Source: Lysobacter_C sp966210725
GTDB lineage: Bacteria > Pseudomonadota > Gammaproteobacteria > Xanthomonadales > Xanthomonadaceae
Direction: 5' to 3'
Length of the DNA stretch: 22,886 nucleotides
Assembly (NCBI GenBank): GCA_966210725.1
Contig: CBIHLN010000039.1
Span: forward strand, 1-22,886
This document shows positions 1 to 7,281 of the stretch, piece after piece; within the stretch, counting starts at the first letter, position 1; every line of letters starts with the position of its first letter. The position numbers and the translations under genes were made by a program. Below the pieces are notes generated by a model, which was not told the origin of the DNA, did not search any database, and saw only the letters and a list, made by a program, of their open reading frames with translations.

Positions 1-1777
1 CGCCGGCGGCCTTGTTGCCGTAGAAGCTGCACTCGTGCAGCGGGCCGGTGTAGCCAGCGGCGTCGCACAGCGACTTGTAGAACTGGAACTGCAGCACGTG
101 CGCCAGGAAGTAGCGGGTGTACGGCGTGTTGCCCGGGACGTGGTACTTGGCGCCCGGGTCGAAGAACTCCTCGCCGCGCGCGTCGACCGGAGCCACGCCC
201 TGGTACTGCGCCTTCAGGTCCCACCAGGCTTTGTTGTACTGGCCCGGCTCGATCGTGCCGTCGAACACGCCCCAGCGCCACCGGTCGATCATCAGGCCGA
301 ACGGCAGGAACGCCACCTTGGCCAGCGCCATGCGCATCTGCGCGTTGATCAGCGCCTCCTCGCTCTGCTGCTGCTCGCCCACCAGGTCGATCGACTGCAG
401 GTACTCCGGCGTCATCGCCAGCACCACCGTGTCGCCGATGGCCTCATGGAAGCCGTCGTGCGCGCCGGTCTGGAACACCGGCGGCAGCTCGTTGTAGGCC
501 AGGTAGTAATAGACGTGGCCCAGCTCGTGGTAGATGGTGGTGAAGTCTTCCTCGTTGGGCTTGATGCACATCTTGGTGCGCACGTCGCCCTTCATGTCCA
601 TGTCCCAGGCGCTGGCGTGGCAGACCACGTTGCGGTCGCGGGGCTTGATGAACTGGGTCTTCTCCCAGTAGCTGTCGGGCAGCTCGGGCATGCCCAGCGA
701 CACGTAGAAATCCTCGGCGCGCTCGGTCATCTGGCGCGCGGTCGCCAGCATGGCGTCCTGCTCGATCTGTGCCAGTGCGGTGGCGTCCCGATCGCCGCCC
801 TGGCGGGTCAGCGCGGCGGCGAAGTTCTGCTGGTACTGCGCTTCCAGCGCGCCTGTGATGTCCAGGCTGCCGGCATTCTCGTACGGGGCGAGGATGTCCC
901 ACAGGTTGCCCCAGTCCTGTTGCCACATGTTGCCCATCAGGTGCGCCGGCAGCATGCCGCCGTCGACCTTGCCGCGCTCGGCGCCGTACTCGGTCTCCAG
1001 GCGGGTGCGTGCGTAGCAGTGCAGCTGCTCGTACAGCGGCTTGACCTGGCCCCACAGGCGGTCGGTCTCCGCCGCCATCTCGACCGGGCTCATGTCATAG
1101 CCCGAACGCCACATCTCGCCGGCGTCGGCGTAGCCCATTTCGCCCGCGCCTTCGTTCACCAGCTGCACGAAGCGGGTGTAGTCCTCGCGCATCGGCTGGG
1201 CAATGGTGTGCCAGCCGCGCCAGGCATCGAGCTGGGCGTCGTAGTCGCGGTTGCCGCGCAACACGTCTTCCAGCTGGCCCAGCTGGCGGCAGGTGCGGTT
1301 GTCGCCTTCGCCGGTGCAGTACTCGCCGGCGCCGTACATGCCTTCCATCTTGGCGACCAGCCGGGTCAGCTCGGCGAGCTTCTCGGGGTCCTTCGGCGCG
1401 GGCATCGCGGTTGCGAGCTTCAGCAGCTGGATGGTCCGCGCGGTCTGCGGCGACATGTCCTGGCCTTCGAACCGGCGGGCCTGTTCGACCCACTGGTTGA
1501 GCTTGGACAGGTACTGCTCGTTGGCCTTGGCCGCCAGGAACTGCGTATCGTCGGTGATGTAGGTCGACGACAGCCACTGCGGCTTGGTGATCTCCGGCTG
1601 CATCCGCATGATCTCGTCGTTCACGCGGGCCGCGAACTGGTCGGCCGTCTCGCCCTCCGTTGCGGTCGCCTGCGGCGCGGTGCCGGTCGCGTCGGGTGCT
1701 TCATCGCGTTTGCACGCGGACAGGGTCAGGACGGCGGCCGTGATGCTGAGCGCGAGCAACGCGCGGACGGGTTTCAT
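1..1777 (-). CDS. M2 family (ACE-like) zinc dipeptidyl carboxypeptidase, lipoprotein; 3' end cut by window edge
   Basis: About 592 residues are visible and the C-terminus lies beyond base 1. The zinc site HELGH is at residues 417-421. The third ligand is Glu445 in GFHEAIGD, 24 residues after the second His, the same spacing as in human ACE (H387 to E411). Family-typical stretches follow, including VFQTGAHDGFHEAIGD and a late tyrosine-rich region (PGNTPYTRYFLAHVLQFQ). The N-terminus is a lipoprotein signal ending in LSAC, with the lipidated Cys at 22, so the enzyme should sit in the periplasm on a membrane. The M2 family removes C-terminal dipeptides from peptides; a role in peptide scavenging is inferred. 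ATG at 1777 is chosen because it gives a complete signal peptide. Bacterial M2 proteins are usually about 660-690 residues, so roughly 80-100 residues are probably missing. The family call is very secure; the substrate is unknown. Confidence 0.95.
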   Translation of the reverse strand, partial: MKPVRALLALSITAAVLTLSACKRDEAPDATGTAPQATATEGETADQFAARVNDEIMRMQPEITKPQWLSSTYITDDTQFLAAKANEQYLSKLNQWVEQARRFEGQDMSPQTARTIQLLKLATAMPAPKDPEKLAELTRLVAKMEGMYGAGEYCTGEGDNRTCRQLGQLEDVLRGNRDYDAQLDAWRGWHTIAQPMREDYTRFVQLVNEGAGEMGYADAGEMWRSGYDMSPVEMAAETDRLWGQVKPLYEQLHCYARTRLETEYGAERGKVDGGMLPAHLMGNMWQQDWGNLWDILAPYENAGSLDITGALEAQYQQNFAAALTRQGGDRDATALAQIEQDAMLATARQMTERAEDFYVSLGMPELPDSYWEKTQFIKPRDRNVVCHASAWDMDMKGDVRTKMCIKPNEEDFTTIYHELGHVYYYLAYNELPPVFQTGAHDGFHEAIGDTVVLAMTPEYLQSIDLVGEQQQSEEALINAQMRMALAKVAFLPFGLMIDRWRWGVFDGTIEPGQYNKAWWDLKAQYQGVAPVDARGEEFFDPGAKYHVPGNTPYTRYFLAHVLQFQFYKSLCDAAGYTGPLHECSFYGNKAAG

Positions 1778-1814
1778 GGGTGAATGTCTCCGGATACGAC
1801 TCGCGCTGGATGCG

Positions 1815-1844
1815 CCGAGCCCCGAAGGCTAGTGGGGGGCTCGG
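1815..1844. other. 9-bp perfect hairpin upstream of the M2 peptidase gene
   Basis: CCGAGCCCC (1815-1823) and GGGGCTCGG (1836-1844) are perfect inverted repeats around a 12-nt loop. They lie between the end of the HEXXH gene (1917) and the M2 peptidase start (1777), both on the minus strand. No T-run follows on either strand, so this is not a classic intrinsic terminator. It could be a leader structure, a Rho-dependent end or a small repeat. Confidence 0.35.
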
Positions 1845-1916
1845 GGCGGTGCAAGTGAACCGACGGCGCCGCGCCCGGGCGAAGGGCCGGGCGGACCTGT
1901 GTGCCAGGCCGCTGAA

Positions 1917-2399
1917 TCAGGCCGCGATCGCGGCGGCCCCGTCGCCAATGGAGGCCAGCAGGCCACGGTCCTGCAGCCAGGCCCGCGCATCCTCGGCGTC
2001 GCGCTCGAACCACGCCCGGGTGGAGCCCATGCGGAAGGTGTAGCCCCAGGCATCCATGTCGGCCATCAGGCGGTCACGGCCCACGCCGGGCAGGGCGTCG
2101 GCGAGGACAATCTGCAGGTAGCAGGCCGCGTCCTCTTCTTCCTGGCAGTCGGTGGCGTCGGTATGGACACCGGCGCGGCGCTCGGCCGGCATCACGACCA
2201 GGTGGCAGGCCTCGTGCAGCAGCGAGTGGACCGGCGTGTCGGCGCGGGCGAAGACGTCGCAGCCGATCAGCCCGGCTTCGCTGTCGCCCCAGTAGCTGCC
2301 GGGGATCGCCTCGTCGTCGGGCACGCGCACCAGCCGCAGGCCGTATCCGGCGAGCAGGGCGGCGGAGGCATCGAAGCCGATGTCGGCGAGGGTGAGCAT
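1917..2399 (-). CDS. Small HEXXH-motif protein of unknown function (putative metalloprotein)
   Basis: The product is 160 residues with no signal peptide or membrane segment. A possible zinc-binding motif HEACH lies at residues 62-66 within a hydrophobic stretch (HSLLHEACHLVV). An acidic cluster, EEED (87-90), follows about 20 residues later and could supply a third ligand, as in short gluzincin-like proteins. The C-terminal third is a plausible mixed helix with aromatic residues. Four cysteines are present (47, 65, 85, 93). Codon use matches the neighbours and the reading frame is clean. The ATG at 2399 has no clear Shine-Dalgarno sequence and lies 11 bp from the REP pair, so expression may depend on read-through from the min operon. 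I recognise the protein only as a conserved-looking hypothetical of this bacterial group. Peptidase activity is not shown. Confidence 0.8.
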   Translation of the reverse strand: MLTLADIGFDASAALLAGYGLRLVRVPDDEAIPGSYWGDSEAGLIGCDVFARADTPVHSLLHEACHLVVMPAERRAGVHTDATDCQEEEDAACYLQIVLADALPGVGRDRLMADMDAWGYTFRMGSTRAWFERDAEDARAWLQDRGLLASIGDGAAAIAA

Positions 2400-2410
2400 G
2401 CGCGTACGTG

Positions 2411-2487
2411 TGTAGGAGCGGCTTCAGCCGCGATCGGAAGGTGTCGGCCCGCGCCGGTTCCGGATCGCGGCTGACGCCGCTCCTACA
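2411..2487. repeat. Inverted pair of REP-type palindromes (REPIN-like)
   Basis: The left arm (2411-2435) and the reverse complement of the right arm (2463-2487) match at 24 of 25 positions; the single difference is T versus G in the middle. Each arm is itself partly palindromic (GCGGCTTCAGCCGC), and 27 bp separate the arms. The same 25-base unit recurs at 8519-8543 with one change. Such units are abundant between genes in Lysobacter-like genomes. The pair fills most of the 95-bp gap between minE and the HEXXH gene. Transcribed, it would fold into a long hairpin that could protect the minE mRNA 3' end or attenuate read-through. Confidence 0.82.
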
Positions 2488-2494
2488 TGGGACA

Positions 2495-2770
2495 TCAACC
2501 GTTGGCGACGGCCCGCGGCTCGTCCTTGTCGGGCAACGCCACCGAGATGTCGAGCACCTTGTTGTCGCCTTCGCCCAGCAGGTCGACCTTGACCGACTCG
2601 GCATCGACGTTGACGTACTTGCGGATCACCTCGAGCAGCTCGCGCTGCAGCATCGGGAGGTAGTCCGGGCCGCCGCGGCCGGCACGCTCGTGGGCGACGA
2701 TGATCCGGAGCCGGTCCTTGGCGACGGAGGCGGTCTGCTTCTTGGTCAGCAGGAAGTCGAACAGGCCCAT
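2495..2770 (-). CDS. minE: Cell division topological specificity factor MinE
   Basis: The product is 91 residues, a normal MinE length. The N-terminus (MGLFDFLL) is the amphipathic membrane-binding segment. It is followed by the MinD-contacting region (about residues 12-31, including RLRIIVAHER) and the C-terminal dimerising specificity domain (about 35-88, including LPMLQRELLEVIRKYV and the strand KVLDISVALP). MinE stimulates the MinD ATPase and drives the pole-to-pole Min oscillation that confines Z-ring formation to midcell. The gene starts 4 bp after the minD stop, so the two are almost certainly co-translated. The REP pair begins 7 bp beyond its stop codon. Confidence 0.97.
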   Translation of the reverse strand: MGLFDFLLTKKQTASVAKDRLRIIVAHERAGRGGPDYLPMLQRELLEVIRKYVNVDAESVKVDLLGEGDNKVLDISVALPDKDEPRAVANG

Positions 2771-2774
2771 GTGC

Positions 2775-3584
2775 TTACCCTCCGAAGATCTTGCTGAAGA
2801 AGCCCTTCTTCTCGGCATGCGTGAAGCGCATCGGGCGGGTGTCCCCCAGCAGGCGGGCCACGGCATCGTCGTAGGCCTGTGCGGCGTCGGACTCGGTATC
2901 CAGGATGACCGGCTCGCCCTTGTTGGAGGCGTTGAGCACGTCGCCGGACTCCGGGATCACGCCGACGCTCTTGAGACCGAGGATCTCCTCGACGTCGCCG
3001 ATGCTCAGCATCTCGCCGGTTTCCACGCGCTTGGGGCTGTAGCGGGTCAGCAGCAGGTGCTCCTTGACGCGCTCGCCGTTCTCGGCGCGCCGGGTCTTGG
3101 ACGAGAGCAGGCCCAGGATGCGGTCGGAGTCGCGCACGGACGACACTTCCGGGTTGACCACGACCACGGCCTGGTCGGCAAAGTACATCGCCAGGAACGC
3201 GCCCTTCTCGATGCCGGCGGGGGAGTCGCAGACGATGTAGTCGAAACCGTCCGCGGCGAGGTCGTCGAGCACCTTCTGCACGCCTTCCTTGGTCAGCGCG
3301 TCCTTGTCGCGGGTCTGCGACGCAGCCAGCACGTGCAGGTTGTCGAAGCGCTTGTCCTTGATCAGCGACTGCTTGAGGGTCGCCTCGCCGTTGACCACGT
3401 TGACGAAGTCGTACACCACGCGGCGCTCGCAGCCCATGATCAGGTCGAGGTTGCGCAGGCCCACGTCGAAGTCGATGACGGCGACCTTGTGGCCGCGGCG
3501 CGCGAGTCCGCACGCAAGGCTGGCGCTGGTCGTGGTCTTGCCGACGCCGCCTTTGCCCGAGGTGACTACGATGATTTCGGCCAA
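2775..3584 (-). CDS. minD: Septum site-determining ATPase MinD, TTG start
   Basis: The product is 269 residues; E. coli MinD has 270. The deviant Walker A motif SGKGGVGKTT lies at 9-18, with signature Lys11 and Lys16. Catalytic Asp40 is in DFDVGLRNLDL, and Walker B is in CDSPAGIE near residue 120. The C-terminal amphipathic membrane helix (EKKGFFSKIFGG) ends the protein. MinD binds ATP, dimerises on the inner membrane, recruits MinC and is released by MinE. The frame has no ATG near the conserved N-terminus: the family start (MAEIIVVTSGKGG) aligns with a TTG at 3584, preceded by TGGAGGA at suitable spacing. The upstream ATG at 3791 would run through minC and is rejected. Confidence 0.97.
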   Translation of the reverse strand: MAEIIVVTSGKGGVGKTTTSASLACGLARRGHKVAVIDFDVGLRNLDLIMGCERRVVYDFVNVVNGEATLKQSLIKDKRFDNLHVLAASQTRDKDALTKEGVQKVLDDLAADGFDYIVCDSPAGIEKGAFLAMYFADQAVVVVNPEVSSVRDSDRILGLLSSKTRRAENGERVKEHLLLTRYSPKRVETGEMLSIGDVEEILGLKSVGVIPESGDVLNASNKGEPVILDTESDAAQAYDDAVARLLGDTRPMRFTHAEKKGFFSKIFGG

Positions 3585-3609
3585 GTTCGAATCCTCCAGT
3601 GGTGCGGCG

Positions 3610-4395
3610 TCAATCCAGCGCCGCGATGTTGAGTTGCCCGTCTTCGAGCCAGGCCTGCACGGCCTTGCCGCGCAGGTCCTTCGGGATGTCTTCGAGCACC
3701 TTGTAGTGCCCGGCGATGGCCACGAGTTCGGCATGGAACTCGCGGCAGAAGATGCGCGCCTTTTCGTTGCCCTGCGCGCCGGCCAGGGCACGACCGCGCA
3801 GGGGGCCGTAGATATGCACCGAACCGTCGGCGATGACTTCGGCGCCGGCGCCGACCGAGGTCAGCACGGTGAGGTCGCGGTTGTCGGCATAGACCTGCTG
3901 GCCCGAGCGCACGGGCGCGGACTGGATCAGGCCGGGTGAGGCGACGGGTGCGGCCGGCGGCGCGCTGGCCTCGCGGCGCTGCGGTGCCTCGGCCGGCGCG
4001 GGGGCCGGCGCGGCAGGTGCGGGTGCGGCAGCGGGCGCTGCATCAGCGTCGGCGCGTTCGTACTGGGCGCGGAACTTGGCCAGCAGCGGCAGGTCGAGTT
4101 GTTCGGCGAGGCGCTCGGTCTCGCTGGTGCCGTACGCCAGGGCCACCGGCAGCACGCCGGCGCCGCGCAGGCCGTCGATCAGGCTGCGCGCGGTGGTGAG
4201 GTCGGGGGTCTGCGCCAGGCCGCCGAAATCGAGCACGACCGCGGCGCGCGCGAACAGCTTCGGCGCGCGCTGCACCCGGCCGCGCATTTCGTCGACGAGT
4301 CGCTCGACATCCAGCGTGCGCACGCGCAGGTTGGCGATGCCAACCTGGCCGATCTTCAGTTCACCCGCCTGTTCGAAGTCCATCACGGCGCTCAT
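3610..4395 (-). CDS. minC: Septum site-determining protein MinC
   Basis: The product is 261 residues. The N-terminal FtsZ-interacting domain spans about 6-115. A proline/alanine-rich linker (about 116-158) is longer and simpler than the E. coli one. The C-terminal beta-helix domain (about 160-261) carries the hallmark run VRSGQQVYA, then SVGAGAEVIADGSVHIYGPL and RGRALAGA; it dimerises and binds MinD. MinC blocks FtsZ polymerisation away from midcell. The ATG at 4395 overlaps the GNAT stop by ATGA; a second ATG four codons later (4383) is possible. The minD start lies 25 bp downstream. Confidence 0.96.
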   Translation of the reverse strand: MSAVMDFEQAGELKIGQVGIANLRVRTLDVERLVDEMRGRVQRAPKLFARAAVVLDFGGLAQTPDLTTARSLIDGLRGAGVLPVALAYGTSETERLAEQLDLPLLAKFRAQYERADADAAPAAAPAPAAPAPAPAEAPQRREASAPPAAPVASPGLIQSAPVRSGQQVYADNRDLTVLTSVGAGAEVIADGSVHIYGPLRGRALAGAQGNEKARIFCREFHAELVAIAGHYKVLEDIPKDLRGKAVQAWLEDGQLNIAALD

Positions 4396-4991
4396 GCGGT
4401 GCCCGTCGGACGGGGGGCGTCGACCGGCGCCCGGCGGGGCTGCATGATCCACGGGGCATCCGGCAGCGCGTCGCCGTATGTCTCGCGCACCCACGGGTAG
4501 CTGCACAGCGACTTCATGAGCATGGCCGCGCGGATGCCCGACTCGGGCATCACATGCTGCCCGACCTCGCGGAAGCCGAAACTGCCGTGGAACAGCAGCA
4601 CCGGGTCGTTGGCGCCTTCCAGGAACACCTCGCATGCCATCTGCGGGTAGCGCAGTTCCGAGTAGCTCTGCGCATCGGCATACAGCGCGCGGCCGACGCC
4701 GCCGCCGCGGCGGCGGCTGGCCACCACGATGCGGTCGATGTAGAAGAAGTCCGGATAGCGCTCGCGGAACCAGCGGAAGTTGCTGCTGTCGTGCTCGGCG
4801 GAGGCGGCCACACCGATCAGGAAACCCGCCATCGTCCCGTCGCGTTCGGCGATGCGGAAATACTCGGCGTGGTCGAAAAAGCGGCGCAGTTTCGTGGCGT
4901 CCAGCGGCAGGATGGCGGGTCCGGCGGCGTTGTTGAGGGCAAGGACGGAATCCAGCTCGTGCTCGCGCACGTCGCGGACGACGATCGACAT
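4392..4991 (-). CDS. GNAT family N-acetyltransferase
   Basis: The product is 199 residues with the GNAT fold. The acetyl-CoA pyrophosphate loop (motif A) is ASRRRGGGVGRALY at about 91-104, preceded by the strand FFYIDRIVV. Motif B-like sequence follows (VLLFHGSFGFREVG). GNAT enzymes move an acetyl group from acetyl-CoA to an amine on a protein or small molecule; the acceptor cannot be read from sequence. ATG 4991 is preferred over 5027 because GGAG sits about 8 nt upstream and the conserved fold begins there. Its stop overlaps the minC start by ATGA, so it is the first gene of the min operon. This may be simple co-transcription or a link to division; the latter is speculation. Confidence 0.92.
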   Translation of the reverse strand: MSIVVRDVREHELDSVLALNNAAGPAILPLDATKLRRFFDHAEYFRIAERDGTMAGFLIGVAASAEHDSSNFRWFRERYPDFFYIDRIVVASRRRGGGVGRALYADAQSYSELRYPQMACEVFLEGANDPVLLFHGSFGFREVGQHVMPESGIRAAMLMKSLCSYPWVRETYGDALPDAPWIMQPRRAPVDAPRPTGTA

Positions 4992-5056
4992 TCCGGAGCT
5001 CCAGTGTTCTGCGACGCGGTACAGCAACGCCGCCGGGCAGGGCCGGCGGCCGGGCG

Positions 5057-5065
5057 ATTATCGCA
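5057..5065 (-). promoter_or_regulatory. Probable extended -10 promoter for the GNAT-minCDE operon
   Basis: On the minus strand TGCGATAAT reads as an extended -10 (TG, one base, GATAAT; five of six to consensus). It lies about 65 bp before the GNAT start in a divergent intergenic region. No good -35 is seen, as is usual when TG is present. It is one of the few AT-rich words in this stretch. Confidence 0.42.
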
Positions 5066-5153
5066 TGGCGACCCGGCTGCGGCGACTGCGACAGGCCGTG
5101 TCCGGCGGGGTCGGGCATGACTTTCGGATGGCTCCCGGCGGCCTGCATACCGC

Positions 5154-5159
5154 TAGCAT
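5154..5159 (+). promoter_or_regulatory. Possible -10 box abutting the histidine kinase start
   Basis: TAGCAT fits the relaxed TAnnnT -10 pattern and ends 6 bp before the kinase ATG at 5166. Transcription starting about 7 nt downstream would begin at or next to the start codon, giving a leaderless mRNA. No Shine-Dalgarno sequence or clear -35 is present. Confidence 0.28.
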
Positions 5160-5165
5160 GCAGCG

Positions 5166-6371
5166 ATGTTGAACCGCCTGAACCATTCCCGACTGCTGCG
5201 CTACGCCGGCCTGTTCACGTGGGCGATGGTCGGCTTCCCGCTGTTGTCGTTGACGATCCAGCCGCTGGGCGACGACCTGGGCATCGCCGAGGAGGCCTTT
5301 GGCGCGCTGCGGGTGGGCTGGACGATCTGGGCCCTCTACTTCTCGTTCGGCCTCAGCTACAGCTGGGTCACCCGCAACCTCGGGGCACGCCGCGCCAACC
5401 TGTTCGACTATGCGCTGCTGGTGGTGCTCACCGGGACCGCGATCGCGATCAGCTACTACAGCGGCAGTGGCCTGGGCAGCATCCTCCTGATGGTGGTGGC
5501 CTGCGTACTGCCGTGGCTGCTGCCCATGCCCGTGGGCGTGGCGTGGCTGGTGCTGAGCCAGTTCGTGGTGGTCCCGGTATACGTGCGCGGGCTCGACTTC
5601 ACCTGGCCGGAGGCGTTGATGCAGTCGGCGCTCTACGCCGGCTTCTGCGCATTCGTGTTCGTGACCAGCCTGGTCGCGCGCCAGCAGGCGCAGGCGCGCG
5701 AGGAGCAGCGTCGCCTCAACGCCGAATTGCGCGCCACCCGCGTGCTGCTGGCCGAAAGCGCCCGCGTCAACGAGCGCACGCGCATCTCGCGCGAGCTGCA
5801 CGACCTGCTGGGCCACCACCTCACCGCGCTCAGCCTCAACCTGGAAGTGGCCGGCCATCTCTCCGAAGGGCGGGTCAAAGAGCATGTGCAGCAGGCGCAT
5901 ACGCTGGCCCGGCTCCTGCTGACCGACGTGCGCGAGGCGGTCAGCCACCTGCGAGATGGCGGTGCGATCGATCTCGAAGCGGCGTTGCGCCCGCTCGCCG
6001 AGAACGTGCCCTCGCTCCAGATCCACATGGACATCGAGTCGCCGCTGACCATGGACGACCCGGAGCGCGCGCACGTCCTGCTGCGCTGCACGCAGGAGGT
6101 CATCACCAACGCGGTACGCCACGCGGCGGCGCGCAACCTGTGGATCAGGGCGCACCGCGAGGAGGCCATGATCGCCATGACGGCCCGCGACGACGGCCGC
6201 GGCGCGGATGCCTTCGTGGCCGGCAACGGCCTTCGCGGCATGCGCGAGCGGCTGGCGCAATATGGCGGCCACCTCGAAATCAAGACCCGGCCTCAGGAGG
6301 GCTTCTGCCTCCACCTGATGTTGCCGGCATCGGCGGCCCCCACCGCCGTCCCCGAAGGAGTGATCGCATGA
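5166..6371 (+). CDS. Membrane sensor histidine kinase, DesK/NarL (HisKA_3) type
   Basis: The product is 401 residues. The N-terminal half has about six hydrophobic segments (roughly 13-33, 50-68, 79-99, 103-120, 123-140 and 150-171) with almost no periplasmic domain, so it probably senses something in or near the membrane. A charged coiled segment (about 172-205) leads to the HisKA_3 box RISRELHDLLGHHLT with phospho-acceptor His212. The ATP-binding domain follows: N-box EVITNAVRHA (Asn315) and G-box DDGRG, then GLRGMRERL. It should autophosphorylate and pass phosphate to the regulator encoded next, with which it overlaps by ATGA. DesK itself senses membrane fluidity; that function is not proven here, and no desaturase or transporter gene adjoins it in this window. 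Confidence 0.93.
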   Translation: MLNRLNHSRLLRYAGLFTWAMVGFPLLSLTIQPLGDDLGIAEEAFGALRVGWTIWALYFSFGLSYSWVTRNLGARRANLFDYALLVVLTGTAIAISYYSGSGLGSILLMVVACVLPWLLPMPVGVAWLVLSQFVVVPVYVRGLDFTWPEALMQSALYAGFCAFVFVTSLVARQQAQAREEQRRLNAELRATRVLLAESARVNERTRISRELHDLLGHHLTALSLNLEVAGHLSEGRVKEHVQQAHTLARLLLTDVREAVSHLRDGGAIDLEAALRPLAENVPSLQIHMDIESPLTMDDPERAHVLLRCTQEVITNAVRHAAARNLWIRAHREEAMIAMTARDDGRGADAFVAGNGLRGMRERLAQYGGHLEIKTRPQEGFCLHLMLPASAAPTAVPEGVIA

Positions 6372-7009
6372 TCCGTGTGATGCTTGTTGACGACCAGACC
6401 CTCGTGCGCCAGGGCGTCCGCTCGCTGCTGGCGCTGGCCGAAGGCATCGAGGTGATCGCCGAGGCCGGCGATGGCCGCCAGGCCATCGAAATGGTGCCCC
6501 AGGTCAATCCCGACGTGGTGCTGATGGACATGCGCATGCCGGTGATGTCCGGCCTGGAGGCACTGCAGGCGCTGGCACGGACCAACAGCCTGCCGCCCAC
6601 CATCATCCTCACCACGTTCGACGACGACCAGCTGGTGCTGGCCGGACTGAAGGCGGGGGCCAAGGGCTACCTGCTCAAGGACGTGTCGCTGGAGCAGCTG
6701 GTCGGGGCGATACAGACGGTGTCGGCCGGGGGTTCGCTGGTGCAGCCGGCCGTGACCCAGCGGCTGCTGTCGGGGCTGGAGCACATGCGCAACGACTTCG
6801 TCAGCCTGGACCGGCCGGACCCGCTGACCGAGCGCGAGACCGAGATCCTGCGCCTGATGGCCGGCGGTTTTTCCAACAAGGAGATCGCCAATTCGCTGGG
6901 CGTGGCCGAGGGCACCATCAAGAACCACGTTTCCAACATCCTGAGCAAGCTGGGCGTGCGCGACCGCACCCGGGCGGTGCTCAAGGCCTTCGAGCTCCAA
7001 CTGGTCTGA
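6368..7009 (+). CDS. NarL/FixJ (LuxR-type) response regulator
   Basis: The product is 213 residues with a complete receiver domain: acidic pair Asp8/Asp9, phospho-acceptor Asp54 (VVLMDMRMP), Thr82 and Lys104 (KGYLLKD). A LuxR-type helix-turn-helix follows at about 148-205 (LTERETEILRLMAGG, then SNKEIANSLGVAEGTIKNHV). Phosphorylation by the kinase encoded immediately upstream should promote dimerisation and DNA binding; the target promoters are unknown. The start ATG overlaps the kinase stop (ATGA at 6368-6371), and GGAG lies about 10 nt upstream inside the kinase gene. A short GC hairpin just after the stop (7011-7026) lacks a T-run. Confidence 0.96.
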   Translation: MIRVMLVDDQTLVRQGVRSLLALAEGIEVIAEAGDGRQAIEMVPQVNPDVVLMDMRMPVMSGLEALQALARTNSLPPTIILTTFDDDQLVLAGLKAGAKGYLLKDVSLEQLVGAIQTVSAGGSLVQPAVTQRLLSGLEHMRNDFVSLDRPDPLTERETEILRLMAGGFSNKEIANSLGVAEGTIKNHVSNILSKLGVRDRTRAVLKAFELQLV

Positions 7010-7223
7010 AGGCCGCATCCGCGGCCCGGCCGTCCGGGCACGCGTGCGTGTCGCCCCGTTGCGGCGCCAACACCGGCTCGTTCAGCTGGGCGTCGCCGGT
7101 GGCGTGGCGCGCTGACATCGCCGTGTCGTACCGTTCCCGCTCCCGGAGTCGAGGTGCCCGCCATGCCGGGCAAGGCCCTGACGCCCACGAGCTGTTCCAC
7201 TGCTGCTTCGTCCCCGCCATCCT

Positions 7224-7232
7224 TGCTAGGAT
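7224..7232 (+). promoter_or_regulatory. Possible extended -10 promoter for the SRPBCC gene
   Basis: TGCTAGGAT resembles an extended -10 (TG, one base, TAGGAT) about 50 bp before the ATG at 7282. It lies in a 272-bp intergenic stretch that otherwise shows no gene. No convincing -35 is seen. Confidence 0.3.
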
Positions 7233-7281
7233 TATGGGTCTGCGTCCCGGTCTGGTCCCGGGTCGGCCCTGGAGAACCTGA

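Noticed and set aside
35..1783. 582-codon plus-strand open frame
   Set aside because: It is antisense to the M2 metallopeptidase, whose zinc site and signal peptide are clear; its own composition is Arg/Ala/Val/Leu-rich with no motif.
5117..6367. Upstream extension of the response regulator frame
   Set aside because: It is an out-of-frame reading through the histidine kinase gene; the regulator's receiver domain begins precisely at 6368.
7011..7026. GGCCGC-ATCC-GCGGCC hairpin after the response regulator
   Set aside because: The stem is only 6 bp and no T-run follows, so I do not call it a terminator.
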